The notes under the pieces were generated by a model. That model was not told where the DNA came from and made no database searches. It saw only the letters and a list, made by a program, of their open reading frames with translations. A program made the translations under genes and the position numbers. Shown here one piece after another: positions 25,682-33,974 of a stretch of DNA of 64,000 bases (its first letter is position 1; the number at the start of each line of letters is the position of its first letter). Location of the stretch: contig NZ_CP072829.1 in assembly GCF_017945865.1 (NCBI RefSeq), forward strand, positions 1 through 64,000, written 5' to 3'. This DNA is from Xiamenia xianingshaonis (lineage in GTDB: Bacteria; Actinomycetota; Coriobacteriia; Coriobacteriales; Eggerthellaceae).

Positions 25682-26077
25682 ATGGCCGTTCGTCTCGTGC
25701 GCATGATCCCGGTGCTGGTGGTTTTGGCTTTGCTTGCAGCGGGCGTGTACCTCTACATTTCATACCGTCATTCGCCGTTGCGGGCGAAAGAGGTGCTTAT
25801 CAAGATGTTTCTCGTGCTGACGATCGCGCTGTCGGCGTTTTTCGGCATCGTGACGCTGTATGCGCTCTTCGAGGCGAACGCCGGCGTGTTCGACCTGTTC
25901 TTCAGCTTCATGTTGGCCGCGCTCGTAGGGCTGGGCATCACGTTCGTGTGCCGTTGGCGTTTCCTGAAACATCACCCCGCGTTCAAAGACAAGGCCTTCC
26001 GCGCGAAAATCATCCCAAAAGAACCCGCATGGCTGCAGCTGCTGAAGCAGATACTCGGCATGATGGGGAAGCGGTAG
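25682..26077 (+). CDS. Small polytopic membrane protein, unknown
   Basis: The 131-residue product has three strongly hydrophobic segments (about 7-27, 40-64 and 70-92) and a basic C-terminal tail (KHHPAFKDKAFRAKIIPKEP), so it probably lies in the cytoplasmic membrane with the tail inside. No family was recognised. It begins 21 bases after ispE with a gaaagga ribosome binding site, so it belongs to that transcript. From 26078 to the repeat array at 26323 no gene was seen; CCCTCGCAAGGG followed by a T-run near 26250 could be a weak terminator. Confidence 0.8.
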   Translation: MAVRLVRMIPVLVVLALLAAGVYLYISYRHSPLRAKEVLIKMFLVLTIALSAFFGIVTLYALFEANAGVFDLFFSFMLAALVGLGITFVCRWRFLKHHPAFKDKAFRAKIIPKEPAWLQLLKQILGMMGKR

Positions 26078-26322
26078 AAGAAGTTTATGCGCGCATATGT
26101 CCTGGTCAAGGGTGGTAGTGCGAATATTGGGATCAGGTGAGCAAGAGCGTACGCATTGTACGGATCGGCCTTATATAGCGCCAGAGCCGGGGCCCATGAT
26201 TGCACGGGTGAACCCGACTCCGACTTCCATAACCCTCGCAAGGGCGGCATTGCTTTTTATTATATACTTGAAATGAATAATTGATGATAGGAACAAAGAA
26301 AACTGGAAAGTCTTCACGGGGG

Positions 26323-26872
26323 AATGGCGGAGAGCTGGGGATTCGGAAAATCTGCTTCGCAGATTTTCAGGGTTCGGCGCAAGCGCCTCACCCGAATTCG
26401 CTAAAAACGCTTCGCGTTTTCTTGACGCGAATTCCCCTCTCGGGTTCGAATCCTCTGAAATGGCCTTGGCAATGCGAAGGTATCGGTTGTAGCAAAGAAT
26501 AATTAGAATGGCGGAGAGCTGGGGATTCGGAAAATCTGCTTCGCAGATTTTCAGGGTTCGTCGCAAGCTCCTCACCCGAATTCGCTACGAAAGCTTCGCT
26601 TTCGCTTGACGCGAATTCCCCTTGCGGGTTCGAATCCATGAAATGGCCTTGGCAATGCGAAGGTATCGGTTGTAGCAAAGAATAATTAGAATGGCGGAGA
26701 GCTGGGGATTCGGAAAATCTGCTTCGCAGATTTTCAGGGTTCGTCGCAAGCTCCTCACCCGAATTCGCTACGAAAGCTTCGCTTTCGCTTGACGCGAATT
26801 CCCCTTGCGGGTTCGAATCCATGAAATGGCCTTGGCAATGCGAAGGTATCGGTTGTAGCAAAGAATAATTAG
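26323..26872. repeat. Tandem array of interrupted tRNA-Ser(GCU) 3' ends
   Basis: Three units of 184, 183 and 183 bp begin at 26323, 26507 and 26690 with AATGGCGGAGAGCTGGGGAT, the 3' end of the adjacent tRNA-Ser on the minus strand. Units 2 and 3 appear identical throughout. In each the T-arm is interrupted after GGATTCG by a 115-bp insert (for example 26523-26637) almost identical to that in the tRNA-Ser(UGA) array. The outer 68 bp of each unit (ending with AATAATTAG) is specific to this locus and also flanks the real tRNA. Unit 1 differs from the others in the hairpin bases, with paired changes (AAAACGC/GCGTTTT in place of CGAAAGC/GCTTTCG). Confidence 0.95.
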
Positions 26873-26874
26873 AA

Positions 26875-26965
26875 TGGCGGAGAGCTGGGGATTCGAACCC
26901 CAGATACCCTTGTGGGGTATACTCGCTTAGCAGGCGAGCACCTTCGGCCTCTCGGTCAGCTCTCC
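26875..26965 (-). tRNA. tRNA-Ser (anticodon GCU)
   Basis: A 91-base minus-strand gene: acceptor GGAGAGC/GCTCTCC, discriminator G, encoded CCA; anticodon loop CTGCTAA gives GCT; long variable arm TACCCCACAAGGGTA; T-arm CTGGG GTTCGAATC CCCAG. It is the intact copy at the head of the 26.3-26.9 kb array. Confidence 0.95.
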
Positions 26966-27035
26966 GCAGTAAATCATGCAGTTTGCTATGATACCGCGAG
27001 TGGAAAAAAGTTGCAAGGAAAAGGATCAGCGAAAC

Positions 27036-29084
27036 ATGGGCGCTCTTCAATTTCTCTTAAAAACACTACAGCGTGACGATGTTGGCGGTCGATGCGGCAT
27101 GGGACGGGCGGCGTTTGGGGTTGGGCGGCTGGCTTTTGTCTTCGCGGTTCTTGCGGTGGCGGTCGGCGTGTTGGCATTTCCGCAGGCGGCGTGGGCGAAA
27201 TCGTACAGCATGCCGCGCGTGGACATGGAGGCTCAGGTGGAGCCGAACGGAGACCTGCGGGTGACCGAGCGGCGCACGTTTGATTTCGACGGCGAATTCA
27301 CGGCGGTGTGGTGGGATTTTGGGAAGCTTCCCGACGGATCCGACCTGGTCGTTGACTCGGTGACGTACGAGGACGGCGCGCAAGGCTCGCAGGCGCGTGC
27401 CGTGGCCGAGGTGCCGTTCGACTTCGAGTGGCGCGAAGAGGGCGGTCCGGGCGGCGAGGCGTTCTCGTACGACGAGGCGCAGACGACGCTGTATGCCTTC
27501 TTCGAGGTCGAGGACGAGGATCTGACTGTCGGCTTGTCGTACACGATCACGAACTTCGCGCGGGTCTACGACGACGTGGCCGAGGTGTACTGGCAGTTTG
27601 TCGGGCCGGGTTGGGGCGAAGACTCCGACAACGTGTCTTTGACGGTTTCGCTGCCGGAACAGGCGGGCGGCGAAACCGGGCCGGTCGAAGAGCTGGTGAA
27701 GGCATGGGCGCATGGGCCGTTGGATGGAACGGTGTCTATCGGGCCAGGTCAAAAGGTTGTTTTTAAAGTTCCGCACCTTCCGGCGGGCGATTTCGCCGAA
27801 GCTCGCATCCTGTTTCCGCCCGCCTGGCTGACGGCTCTTCCCGAGGACAGCCCGGCTCGGCTGACCGGTCGTGCGGCCTTGCCGCGCATTTTGGCGGAAG
27901 AGCAGCGGTGGGCCGATGCCGCCAACCAGCAACGCCTGATGGCGGTGGGGTTGCTAGGCGGTTTGACGGCGGCGTGCGTGCTGCTGTTGGCGTGGGCGCT
28001 CGTGGCGTTTTTGCGCCATGGCCGCGAATATACGCCGGATTTTACCGGCGAGTTCACGTCGCAGCTGCCGGATGCTCGCGTGCCGGTGGCAGCGATTGGC
28101 CGGCTGTGGCGCTGGAACCGTGAGAGCGCAGACGACTTCGTCGCGTCGGTCATAGCGCTGGGGCGGCGTGGCCTCATCCGGGTCGATGAAGGCGAATACA
28201 ACAAGGAAACCCCAGGTCAGAAGCCTGAAATAATCCGGTCGTACTATGTGACGCGCGTGCAAGACGCCGCTGTGGCGCCCAACGCCGTTGAACAGGCGAC
28301 GCTTGACGTGCTGTTCGGAACCATTGCGCAAGGCTCGCCGTCGTTGTGGCTGGAGACCATTCAATTGTTTGCCGAGAAAAACCCTGAGTCGTTTGATAAG
28401 GAAATGAAGGCATGGCAGAAAACGCTGACCGCCGACGTGGCGGCGCGGGGTTATTTCGAGCCAAAAGGCAAGCGCTACCAGGTGATTTTCGTGACGCTGG
28501 GCATGTTGTCCCTGATGGCGGGCATCTTCGTGCCGCTGGCGCTTGAAAACCTGCTTCCGGCGGCGATCCTTGTGCCTACGGGCATTGCGCTGGTGGTGAT
28601 CGGCAACTACATGCCGCGCCGCAGCAAGGAAGGCAACAACCTGGTGGCGCGGTGCAAGGCGCTGCGGAACTGGCTGCAATCGCTGGCTGACCAGCCGATT
28701 CAGCACGACTTGCCCGAGGACTACTGGCGGCAGTGCATGATGTACGCCTACGTGTTCGGCGTGTCGAAGCAGGCGATGGAAGCGCTGGTATCCACCCGCC
28801 CCGACCTGTTTGCGTCGGGGATTTCAGCGCCGTCGCGCCGGGATGCTGGCGATGCGTACGAGACGATGCCGTGGTGGTGCTGGTATGCAGGTGCGCAGGC
28901 GCATCCCGGATCGTCGCAGGCGTCGCTGCCGTCTGTCGGCGACGCATTCAGCTCGTCGTTGTCGAAGGCCCAGTCCACGGTGTCGGCGGCGCTTTCAAGT
29001 TCGTCCAGCGGCAGCGGCGGGGGCGGCGGCTTTTCGGGCGGCGGCGGAGGCGGCTTCGGCGGCGGGGGCGGTGGCGCCCGGTAA
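27036..29084 (+). CDS. DUF2207-family membrane protein
   Basis: A 682-residue surface/membrane protein. A signal peptide is clear (RLAFVFAVLAVAVGVLAFPQAAWA, cleavage before KS). The extracytoplasmic domain (MEAQVEPNGDLRVTERRTFDFDGEFTAVWWDFG) is the DUF2207 hallmark. Transmembrane helices lie near residues 300-325 and 480-530, with a cytoplasmic domain between them. The C-terminal tail is almost all Gly (SGSGGGGGFSGGGGGGFGG), also typical of the family. Function is unknown. The start could be the ATG at 27036 (aaggaaaagga ribosome binding site) or 27099. It is divergent from the tRNA-Ser gene. Confidence 0.9.
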   Translation: MGALQFLLKTLQRDDVGGRCGMGRAAFGVGRLAFVFAVLAVAVGVLAFPQAAWAKSYSMPRVDMEAQVEPNGDLRVTERRTFDFDGEFTAVWWDFGKLPDGSDLVVDSVTYEDGAQGSQARAVAEVPFDFEWREEGGPGGEAFSYDEAQTTLYAFFEVEDEDLTVGLSYTITNFARVYDDVAEVYWQFVGPGWGEDSDNVSLTVSLPEQAGGETGPVEELVKAWAHGPLDGTVSIGPGQKVVFKVPHLPAGDFAEARILFPPAWLTALPEDSPARLTGRAALPRILAEEQRWADAANQQRLMAVGLLGGLTAACVLLLAWALVAFLRHGREYTPDFTGEFTSQLPDARVPVAAIGRLWRWNRESADDFVASVIALGRRGLIRVDEGEYNKETPGQKPEIIRSYYVTRVQDAAVAPNAVEQATLDVLFGTIAQGSPSLWLETIQLFAEKNPESFDKEMKAWQKTLTADVAARGYFEPKGKRYQVIFVTLGMLSLMAGIFVPLALENLLPAAILVPTGIALVVIGNYMPRRSKEGNNLVARCKALRNWLQSLADQPIQHDLPEDYWRQCMMYAYVFGVSKQAMEALVSTRPDLFASGISAPSRRDAGDAYETMPWWCWYAGAQAHPGSSQASLPSVGDAFSSSLSKAQSTVSAALSSSSSGSGGGGGFSGGGGGGFGGGGGGAR

Positions 29085-29175
29085 GGGGCCGGCGGATCGG
29101 CCTGAATCTAGCATCTTCTTCCTCGGCCTGATACACTAAGCGCTTGCGATTTTTTGCGGAAGGAGGCGCCGTTTC

Positions 29176-30135
29176 ATGGCTGCTCGAGCGCTGCCCGCGT
29201 GGGCGTACAAGCTGCTCATTTTGGTGGCGACCGCCATTTGGGGCATGTCGTTCATCGTTATGAAGGACACGGTTGACGTGCTGCCGCCGGCGTTTCTTAT
29301 CGGGTTTCGATTCGTGGCGGCTGGCGTCATCCTGATGCTGGCGTTTTGGAAGCGCTTCCGGGCTTCGCTGACGCGCGGCTGCATCTGGCGCGGTGCGGTG
29401 GTCGGTCTGCTCATCTTTCTGGCGTACTGGATTCAAACCATCGGGCTTACCGGCACGACGCCGGGCAAAAACGCGTTTCTAACGGCGACGTACTGCGTCA
29501 TCGTGCCGTTTGCGTGGTGGGTCGTTGCTCGGAGGCGTCCGAGCGCGTGCAACGTCGTGGCGGCGATTCTGTGCGTTGCGGGCATTGGGCTCGTGTCGCT
29601 GAAAGGCTCGCTGGCCGACTTGACCATGGGCTACGGCGATTTCATGACGCTCGTGAGCGCGTTTTTCTTCGCGTTCCACATCATTGCGGTGTCGCGGTTC
29701 ACGGAAGACTACGACGCCATCGTGCTGACGGTCCACCAATTTCTCTGGGGCGGGCTGTGCGGCATGGTCTTAGGGTTCGCGACCGAAACCCTGCCGCCGC
29801 TCGCCGCTCTGGCAGCTCCCGACTTTTTGTGGAACATGGTGTTTCTCATCGTGTTTTCGTCGTGCGTGACCTATGCCATCCAGAACGTCGCGCTGGCGCA
29901 TGTGCCGCCCGCGCAGGCGTCCATCCTGCTGAGCACCGAGTCGGTGTTTGGGGTGGCGTTCAGCGTGCTGCTGTACGGCGAAGCGCTCAGCCTGCGTCTG
30001 ACCTCGGGTTTCGTGTTGATTTTCGTCGCCATTGTCGTGAGCGAGGCGCTGCCGATATGGCTGGCCTCGCGCAAGAAATCGGCGCTGGCGGGCTCTGTCG
30101 ACGACGACGTCGCGACTGGCGATGCGCAAGCATGA
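29176..30135 (+). CDS. EamA/DMT-family transporter
   Basis: Predicted ten-helix drug/metabolite exporter of the cytoplasmic membrane, 319 residues. Two EamA repeats are seen, each with the family pattern (LVATAIWGMSFIVMKDTV at the first helix; FFFAFHIIAVSRF in the second half) and the terminal LLSTESVFGVAFSVLLYGE, where the second repeat's conserved Glu lies. The substrate cannot be told from sequence. Ribosome binding site ggaaggagg. The N- and C-terminal ends are cytoplasmic by charge. A parS-like site follows 27 bases after the stop. Confidence 0.92.
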   Translation: MAARALPAWAYKLLILVATAIWGMSFIVMKDTVDVLPPAFLIGFRFVAAGVILMLAFWKRFRASLTRGCIWRGAVVGLLIFLAYWIQTIGLTGTTPGKNAFLTATYCVIVPFAWWVVARRRPSACNVVAAILCVAGIGLVSLKGSLADLTMGYGDFMTLVSAFFFAFHIIAVSRFTEDYDAIVLTVHQFLWGGLCGMVLGFATETLPPLAALAAPDFLWNMVFLIVFSSCVTYAIQNVALAHVPPAQASILLSTESVFGVAFSVLLYGEALSLRLTSGFVLIFVAIVVSEALPIWLASRKKSALAGSVDDDVATGDAQA

Positions 30136-30161
30136 CGTTCTTGTTTCATGCGTCGCCCCTG

Positions 30162-30177
30162 CGTTTCACGTGAAACA
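30162..30177. promoter_or_regulatory. parS-like site, intergenic
   Basis: CGTTTCACGTGAAACA has one mismatch to consensus (first base). It lies between the EamA gene and the shikimate-kinase-like gene, immediately upstream of that gene's promoter. Confidence 0.85.
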
Positions 30178-30183
30178 CGCGGT

Positions 30184-30192
30184 TGCTATACT
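30184..30192 (+). promoter_or_regulatory. Extended -10 promoter of the kinase gene
   Basis: TGCTATACT, identical to the ddl promoter core. It starts six bases after the parS-like site, so ParB bound there could overlap RNA polymerase. Confidence 0.6.
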
Positions 30193-30237
30193 GGTTGTTG
30201 AGAAGTTGGGATTTAAGACACGCTTGCAAGGAGCAAT

Positions 30238-30768
30238 ATGGCTAATAAAGACAACATCGTGCTGATCGGTATGCCGGGAGCGGGAAAATCGACGCTCGGC
30301 ATCGTGCTGGCGAAGATCATGAACATGAACTTCGTTGACGCCGACCTGCTGATCCAGGGACAGTGTGACCGCACGCTGCAGAAGATCATCGACGCCTGCG
30401 GCCCGGCCGGGTTCATCGAGGTGGAAAACCAGATCCTGAGCGACATCCAGGAGACGAACACGATCATTTCGACGGGCGGCTCGGCGGTGTATTCCGACGC
30501 GGCCATGCAGCATCTGACGAACATCGGCCTGGTCGTGTACTTGGAAATCACGCTGGACGAACTGAAGGAGCGCTTGTCCGACTTGCAGGGCCGCGGCGTG
30601 GTGCTGAAGGGCGGCATGTCGATGAGCTTGGACGAGCTGTATGCCGAGCGCGAGCCGCTGTACCAGCACTATGCTGAACTGACCGTGGACGTGAACGGGC
30701 TGAGCCTCACCGATGCGGCGCGGAAGGTCGCGGCGGCGATCATCGACCAGCGGGCCGAGAACCTGTAG
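30238..30768 (+). CDS. Shikimate-kinase-like P-loop kinase with altered substrate site
   Basis: The 176-residue fold is that of shikimate kinase: Walker A GMPGAGKST (11-19), DAD (34-36), lid region and R138 in EREPLYQHYAE. But residues that hold shikimate differ: the FRxxE motif reads FIEVE (no arginine at the R58 position), and the GGG motif reads TGGS. A changed substrate or a weak enzyme is therefore likely; annotation pipelines would probably call it aroK. Ribosome binding site caagga. It stands alone between a parS-like site and a convergent symporter. Confidence 0.8.
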   Translation: MANKDNIVLIGMPGAGKSTLGIVLAKIMNMNFVDADLLIQGQCDRTLQKIIDACGPAGFIEVENQILSDIQETNTIISTGGSAVYSDAAMQHLTNIGLVVYLEITLDELKERLSDLQGRGVVLKGGMSMSLDELYAEREPLYQHYAELTVDVNGLSLTDAARKVAAAIIDQRAENL

Positions 30769-30851
30769 CAGCTGTTGGGGCGTCAGCTTGCGGGCTGGCA
30801 GAAGGCGGCGGCTTCAGAGCGCCACAAGGGCTTGCCAGCGAGATGCAAACA

Positions 30852-30902
30852 TGAAAAAGCGGCCGGCAACGGAACCGAGAAAGGTCTCCGTTGCCGGCCG
30901 CT
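30852..30902 (-). terminator. Terminator of the AGCS symporter transcript
   Basis: On the minus strand a 16-bp perfect stem (AGCGGCCGGCAACGGA with its complement, 11-14 base loop) followed by TTTTT. Its stop codon is about 260 bases upstream, so the transcript has a long 3' tail. Confidence 0.85.
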
Positions 30903-31159
30903 GTGGTGCAAGGGCGGTTGCCTTGCGGGTGGGGCTGGCAGGATGTTGCGGCTTTCGCAGCGCGTCTGCCGCCGAAGCTTCTGTCGCCCGCGGCTTCTGA
31001 TTTCGAAGCTTCTGGCGTCCGCGGCTTCCGCCTTTGCTGCGACTTCCGCTTCCGCCTCCGAAGCCTCTGCCGCCTGTGGCTTCTGGTTCCGCTTCCGCTT
31101 CTGCTTCCGAACCTTCTGCCCTCGTCGCAGCTCTTACTCCCCGCAGCCTTCCGCCTGCG
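30903..31159 (-). other. Low-complexity 3' tail of the symporter transcript
   Basis: No gene here (nor in 30769-30851). On the plus strand the sequence is C/T-rich with imperfect phrases such as GCTTCTG, CCGCGGCTTC and TTCCGCTTCCG; the symporter transcript would be purine-rich. The minus-strand reading would be Glu/Ala then Gly/Ser-rich and is judged non-coding. Confidence 0.5.
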
Positions 31160-32650
31160 CTACGCCAGGTTCGGCTCCTGGTCACGCCAGTCTTCTTTGA
31201 CGGTGCGCGGGGCCATGGCGTCTTCGGTGCCGGCGGCTTTCAGGCGGGCGAAGTAGTCGTTCGTCTCCTTCACGACTACGCCCGACAGCGCCACCAGCGC
31301 GATGATGTTCGGCAGCGCCATGAGGCCGTTGAAGATGTCGGCGATGGTCCACACGGCCGCGACGGTCATGTAGGGGCCGATGAACACGGCGGCAATGTAG
31401 AGCCAGCGGTACGCCTTCACCGCGCCCTGCGAGCCGTTGCTGAAGTACTCCAGGCAGCGCTCGCCGTAGTAGTCCCAGCCGAGAATGGTCGTGAAGCCGA
31501 ACAGCACCAGGCACACCATCAGGATGAACGCCACCATGCCCGGCGGCAGGAAGGGCAGGCCCGCTTGGAAGGCCGCCGTGGTGACGGCCGCGCCTTCAAG
31601 CCCTTCGATCTGGTAGGCGCCGGTCATGACGAGTGCGAGGCCGGTCATGGAGCACACGATGATGGTGTCCAAAAACGTGCCGGTCATGGACACGAGGCCT
31701 TGGCGCACTGGCTCCTTCGTCTGCGCGGCCGCGGCGGCGATGGGGGCGGAGCCCAGGCCGGCCTCGTTGGAGAAGATGCCGCGTGCGATGCCCATTTGCA
31801 TGGCGATCAGGATGGAGCCGAGCATGCCGCCGCCGAATGCCTGCAGGCCGAACGCGCCTTCGAAGATGGCGACGAATGCGCCGGGGATCTTGTCGATGTT
31901 CGTCAGCAGCAAGATGACCGAAAAGCCCACGTAGATGACGACCATAGCGGGTATGACGCGCTCGGACACCTTCGCAATGCGCTTCAGCCCGCCGATGACC
32001 ACCAGGCCCACGAGCACGGCCAGCACGAGCGACGAGATGACCGTGACGATCGAGTAATCCATGCCCAAAATGTTGACGCTCATGGTCATAGAAGGGTCAA
32101 AGAAGCCCTTGACGGCGCCGGTGATGGAGTTGACCTGCGTAAACGTGCCGATGCCGAACAGGCCGACGCACATGCCGAAGAAGGCGAACATCTTCGCGAG
32201 CCAGCGCCACTGCGGACCCATGCCGCGCTCGATGTAATAGAACGGGCCGCCGAGCACGTGTCCGTCTTTGCCGACGCTGCGGAATTTGACGGCCAGCAGG
32301 CCTTCGGCGTACTTCGTGGCCATGCCGAACAGCGCGGCGAGCCACATCCAGAACATGGCGCCCGGACCGCCCGCTACGATGGCCGTGCCGACGCCGACGA
32401 TGTTGCCGGTGCCGATCGTGGCCGACAGCGCCGTGCACAGCGCGCCGAAGCTGGTCACTTCGCCGGTTCCGTCTTTCTCATTGCGCGCCATGTAGCGCAG
32501 CGCCTGCCCCAGATGGCGGAACTGCAGGCCGCGCAATCGCACCGTCAACAGGATGCCGCCGAACAAGATGAGCACCATGAGGGGAACGCCCCAGATGAAG
32601 CCGTCGATTGCGACGAGAATCTCGTCGACGGTCGCAAAGAACTCTTCCAT
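31160..32650 (-). CDS. Sodium:alanine/glycine symporter (AGCS family)
   Basis: Imports alanine or glycine with sodium across the cytoplasmic membrane. The 496 residues have about eleven hydrophobic helices and the AGCS signatures: VTSFGALCTALSATIGTGNIVGVGTAI, GPGAMFWMWLAALFGMATKYAE, GGPFYYIERG and NEAGLGSAPIAAAAAQT. The ATG at 32650 has a long purine-rich ribosome binding site (aaggagaaggaag); an upstream start would add 14 residues. A glycine riboswitch aptamer is encoded in its leader, so glycine is the likely sensed and possibly transported substrate. Confidence 0.95.
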   Translation of the reverse strand: MEEFFATVDEILVAIDGFIWGVPLMVLILFGGILLTVRLRGLQFRHLGQALRYMARNEKDGTGEVTSFGALCTALSATIGTGNIVGVGTAIVAGGPGAMFWMWLAALFGMATKYAEGLLAVKFRSVGKDGHVLGGPFYYIERGMGPQWRWLAKMFAFFGMCVGLFGIGTFTQVNSITGAVKGFFDPSMTMSVNILGMDYSIVTVISSLVLAVLVGLVVIGGLKRIAKVSERVIPAMVVIYVGFSVILLLTNIDKIPGAFVAIFEGAFGLQAFGGGMLGSILIAMQMGIARGIFSNEAGLGSAPIAAAAAQTKEPVRQGLVSMTGTFLDTIIVCSMTGLALVMTGAYQIEGLEGAAVTTAAFQAGLPFLPPGMVAFILMVCLVLFGFTTILGWDYYGERCLEYFSNGSQGAVKAYRWLYIAAVFIGPYMTVAAVWTIADIFNGLMALPNIIALVALSGVVVKETNDYFARLKAAGTEDAMAPRTVKEDWRDQEPNLA

Positions 32651-32781
32651 GTCTTCCTTCTCCTTCGTCGTGTCGCAACGCGCGGGACGCACGACGACGA
32701 AAGGGAGAAGCCGGGGGAGACGGGACGCGGGCGAAAAGGCGTGAAGGCCGATTTGCTCGTGCGCGAGCCGTTGCGAGACGG

Positions 32782-32872
32782 CTCTGCTCTGTCCTTTTGC
32801 CTGAGAGTTTCAGCGGCCGTGTGCCGCCTTGCCCCTTCGGCACCTGCGCGGGCAGGATTCTCCAGAGGCCCC
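32782..32872 (-). promoter_or_regulatory. Glycine riboswitch (single aptamer)
   Basis: On the minus strand the conserved blocks appear in order: CTCTGGAGAATCC, then GGTGCCGAAGGGGCAAGG, then GCTGAAACTCTCAGGCAAAAG and GACAGAGC. This matches the glycine-aptamer core. Only one aptamer is recognisable, whereas many glycine riboswitches have two. A hairpin GAGCCGT/ACGGCTC (32765-32784) lies just downstream and may be the expression platform or a ghost-aptamer stem. The start of the symporter gene is about 130 bases further on. Confidence 0.93.
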
Positions 32873-33055
32873 TTCCGTGTCCTGTTTTGCCGGGCGTGCC
32901 GAGCAATCCAAGACCCATCATCGGGGTGCGCTGTGCATATGGCGCCCATTGTAGCGCTGGTTTGAGCGTTTGCAAGGCCTAAAAAGCAGAAATTTTTTGC
33001 CCCCGATGCGAGAGTGGCCCGTGCGGCTGCGGCGTGCGGGCTGGCGGGCGCCGTT

Positions 33056-33064
33056 TGCTATAAT
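33056..33064 (+). promoter_or_regulatory. Extended -10 promoter upstream of rlmH
   Basis: TGCTATAAT, a perfect extended -10, about 190 bases before rlmH. The region 32873-33251 holds no convincing gene; an ATG at 33104 opens a frame that runs into rlmH out of frame and is not supported. Confidence 0.6.
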
Positions 33065-33251
33065 CCGTCGCAGCGAGAAGGCTGCCGTGGCGTCTTGGCC
33101 GCCATGACGCGTCTGACGTGGGAAAACGCTTTCGGGATGAAACCTTCTTTCGCGGACGTTTCCGGTGGCGGCGCTTGTGCGGCGCGGCTGCGGGAAGTGT
33201 TGAATACAGCAAACTATAAGTATTTTTGTCATAAAAGAAAGGGCGGGCGTC

Positions 33252-33731
33252 ATGCGATTCACTGTTGTCGCCGTGGGGAAGCTGAAGGAGCGCTTCTGGA
33301 CCGAGGCGTGCGCGGAATACTTGAAGCGGTTGCAGCCCTATGGCCGCACCGAGGTGCGCGAGATCCCCGACATCGACCCCCGCCGCGCCGGGGGCGAGGC
33401 TGCGGCGTGCGAGCGCGAGGGAGAGGCGATTCTGGCTGCGCTCGATGGGCTGCCGGCGCAGACGCGCGTGGTGCTGCTGGCCATCGACGGCAAGGAGCGA
33501 TCGAGCGTCGGCTTCTCAAAACACCTTGATGACCTGGCCTTGCAGGGGACAAGTGACGTGGCGTTCGTTATCGGCGGCTCGACCGGCGCAAGTCCGCAGG
33601 TCCGCGCCCGCGCCGACGAGACGCTGTCGTTCGGCCCCATCACGCTGCCGCACAACCTCGCTCGCGTCGTGCTGCTCGAACAGCTCTACCGGGCCCAGCG
33701 CATCTCGCGCGGCGAGCCTTACCACAAGTGA
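33252..33731 (+). CDS. rlmH: 23S rRNA (pseudouridine1915-N3)-methyltransferase RlmH
   Basis: SPOUT-class enzyme that methylates pseudouridine 1915 of 23S rRNA. The 159-residue length, the start MRFTVVAVGKLKERFW, the knotted SAM site FVIGGSTGAS and the invariant C-terminus RAQRISRGEPYHK are diagnostic. An aaagaaaggg ribosome binding site lies upstream. Neighbours do not include the usual yycJ/htrA genes. The 33732-33974 gap carries only the promoter region of exoA (GGGTAGAAT near 33928). Confidence 0.97.
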   Translation: MRFTVVAVGKLKERFWTEACAEYLKRLQPYGRTEVREIPDIDPRRAGGEAAACEREGEAILAALDGLPAQTRVVLLAIDGKERSSVGFSKHLDDLALQGTSDVAFVIGGSTGASPQVRARADETLSFGPITLPHNLARVVLLEQLYRAQRISRGEPYHK

Positions 33732-33974
33732 GGCGGCGCCCGCCGTCGGAGCCGAGTTGAAGTTGACTTGCTAGGTCATCGTATGATCCTGCGCCGCGCC
33801 GTCGTGCCGGCTGGCAGGCCCCGCCGGCCCGCGCCACTGCAAGTCCGGCCTGGGCTGCCGCCCCTTCCGCCCCACCGATTTCTCGTGGAACAGCTGCGTG
33901 ACGATTGCGTGGGGGCTTTGTCGGGCGGGTAGAATGGTCCCTCAAGCAAGCGACGAGAGTGAAAGGTGCGCCCC

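Noticed and set aside
26160-26275. Additional tRNA or tRNA remnant with ACGGGTGAACCCG
   Set aside because: A short palindrome is present but no cloverleaf could be drawn and no acceptor or anticodon arm is seen.
23456-26872. CRISPR array
   Set aside because: The repeats are 183-184 bp with identical, not unique, spacers and are tied to tRNA ends; no cas genes.
26388-27050. 220-residue minus-strand frame with peptide repeats over the tRNA-Ser(GCU) array
   Set aside because: 183 is divisible by three, so any open frame repeats; it reads through a real tRNA and has no coding signal.
30775-31256. Small frames in the symporter 3' tail
   Set aside because: Low-complexity phrases; no ribosome binding site or conserved motif.
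31034-32965. 643-residue plus-strand frame opposite the AGCS symporter
   Set aside because: His/Arg/Asp-rich shadow; the minus strand has clear family motifs and a riboswitch.
33014-33529. 171-residue frame upstream of and overlapping rlmH
   Set aside because: Out of frame with rlmH, Arg/Ala-rich, no family; the region is better explained as a leader after the promoter at 33056.
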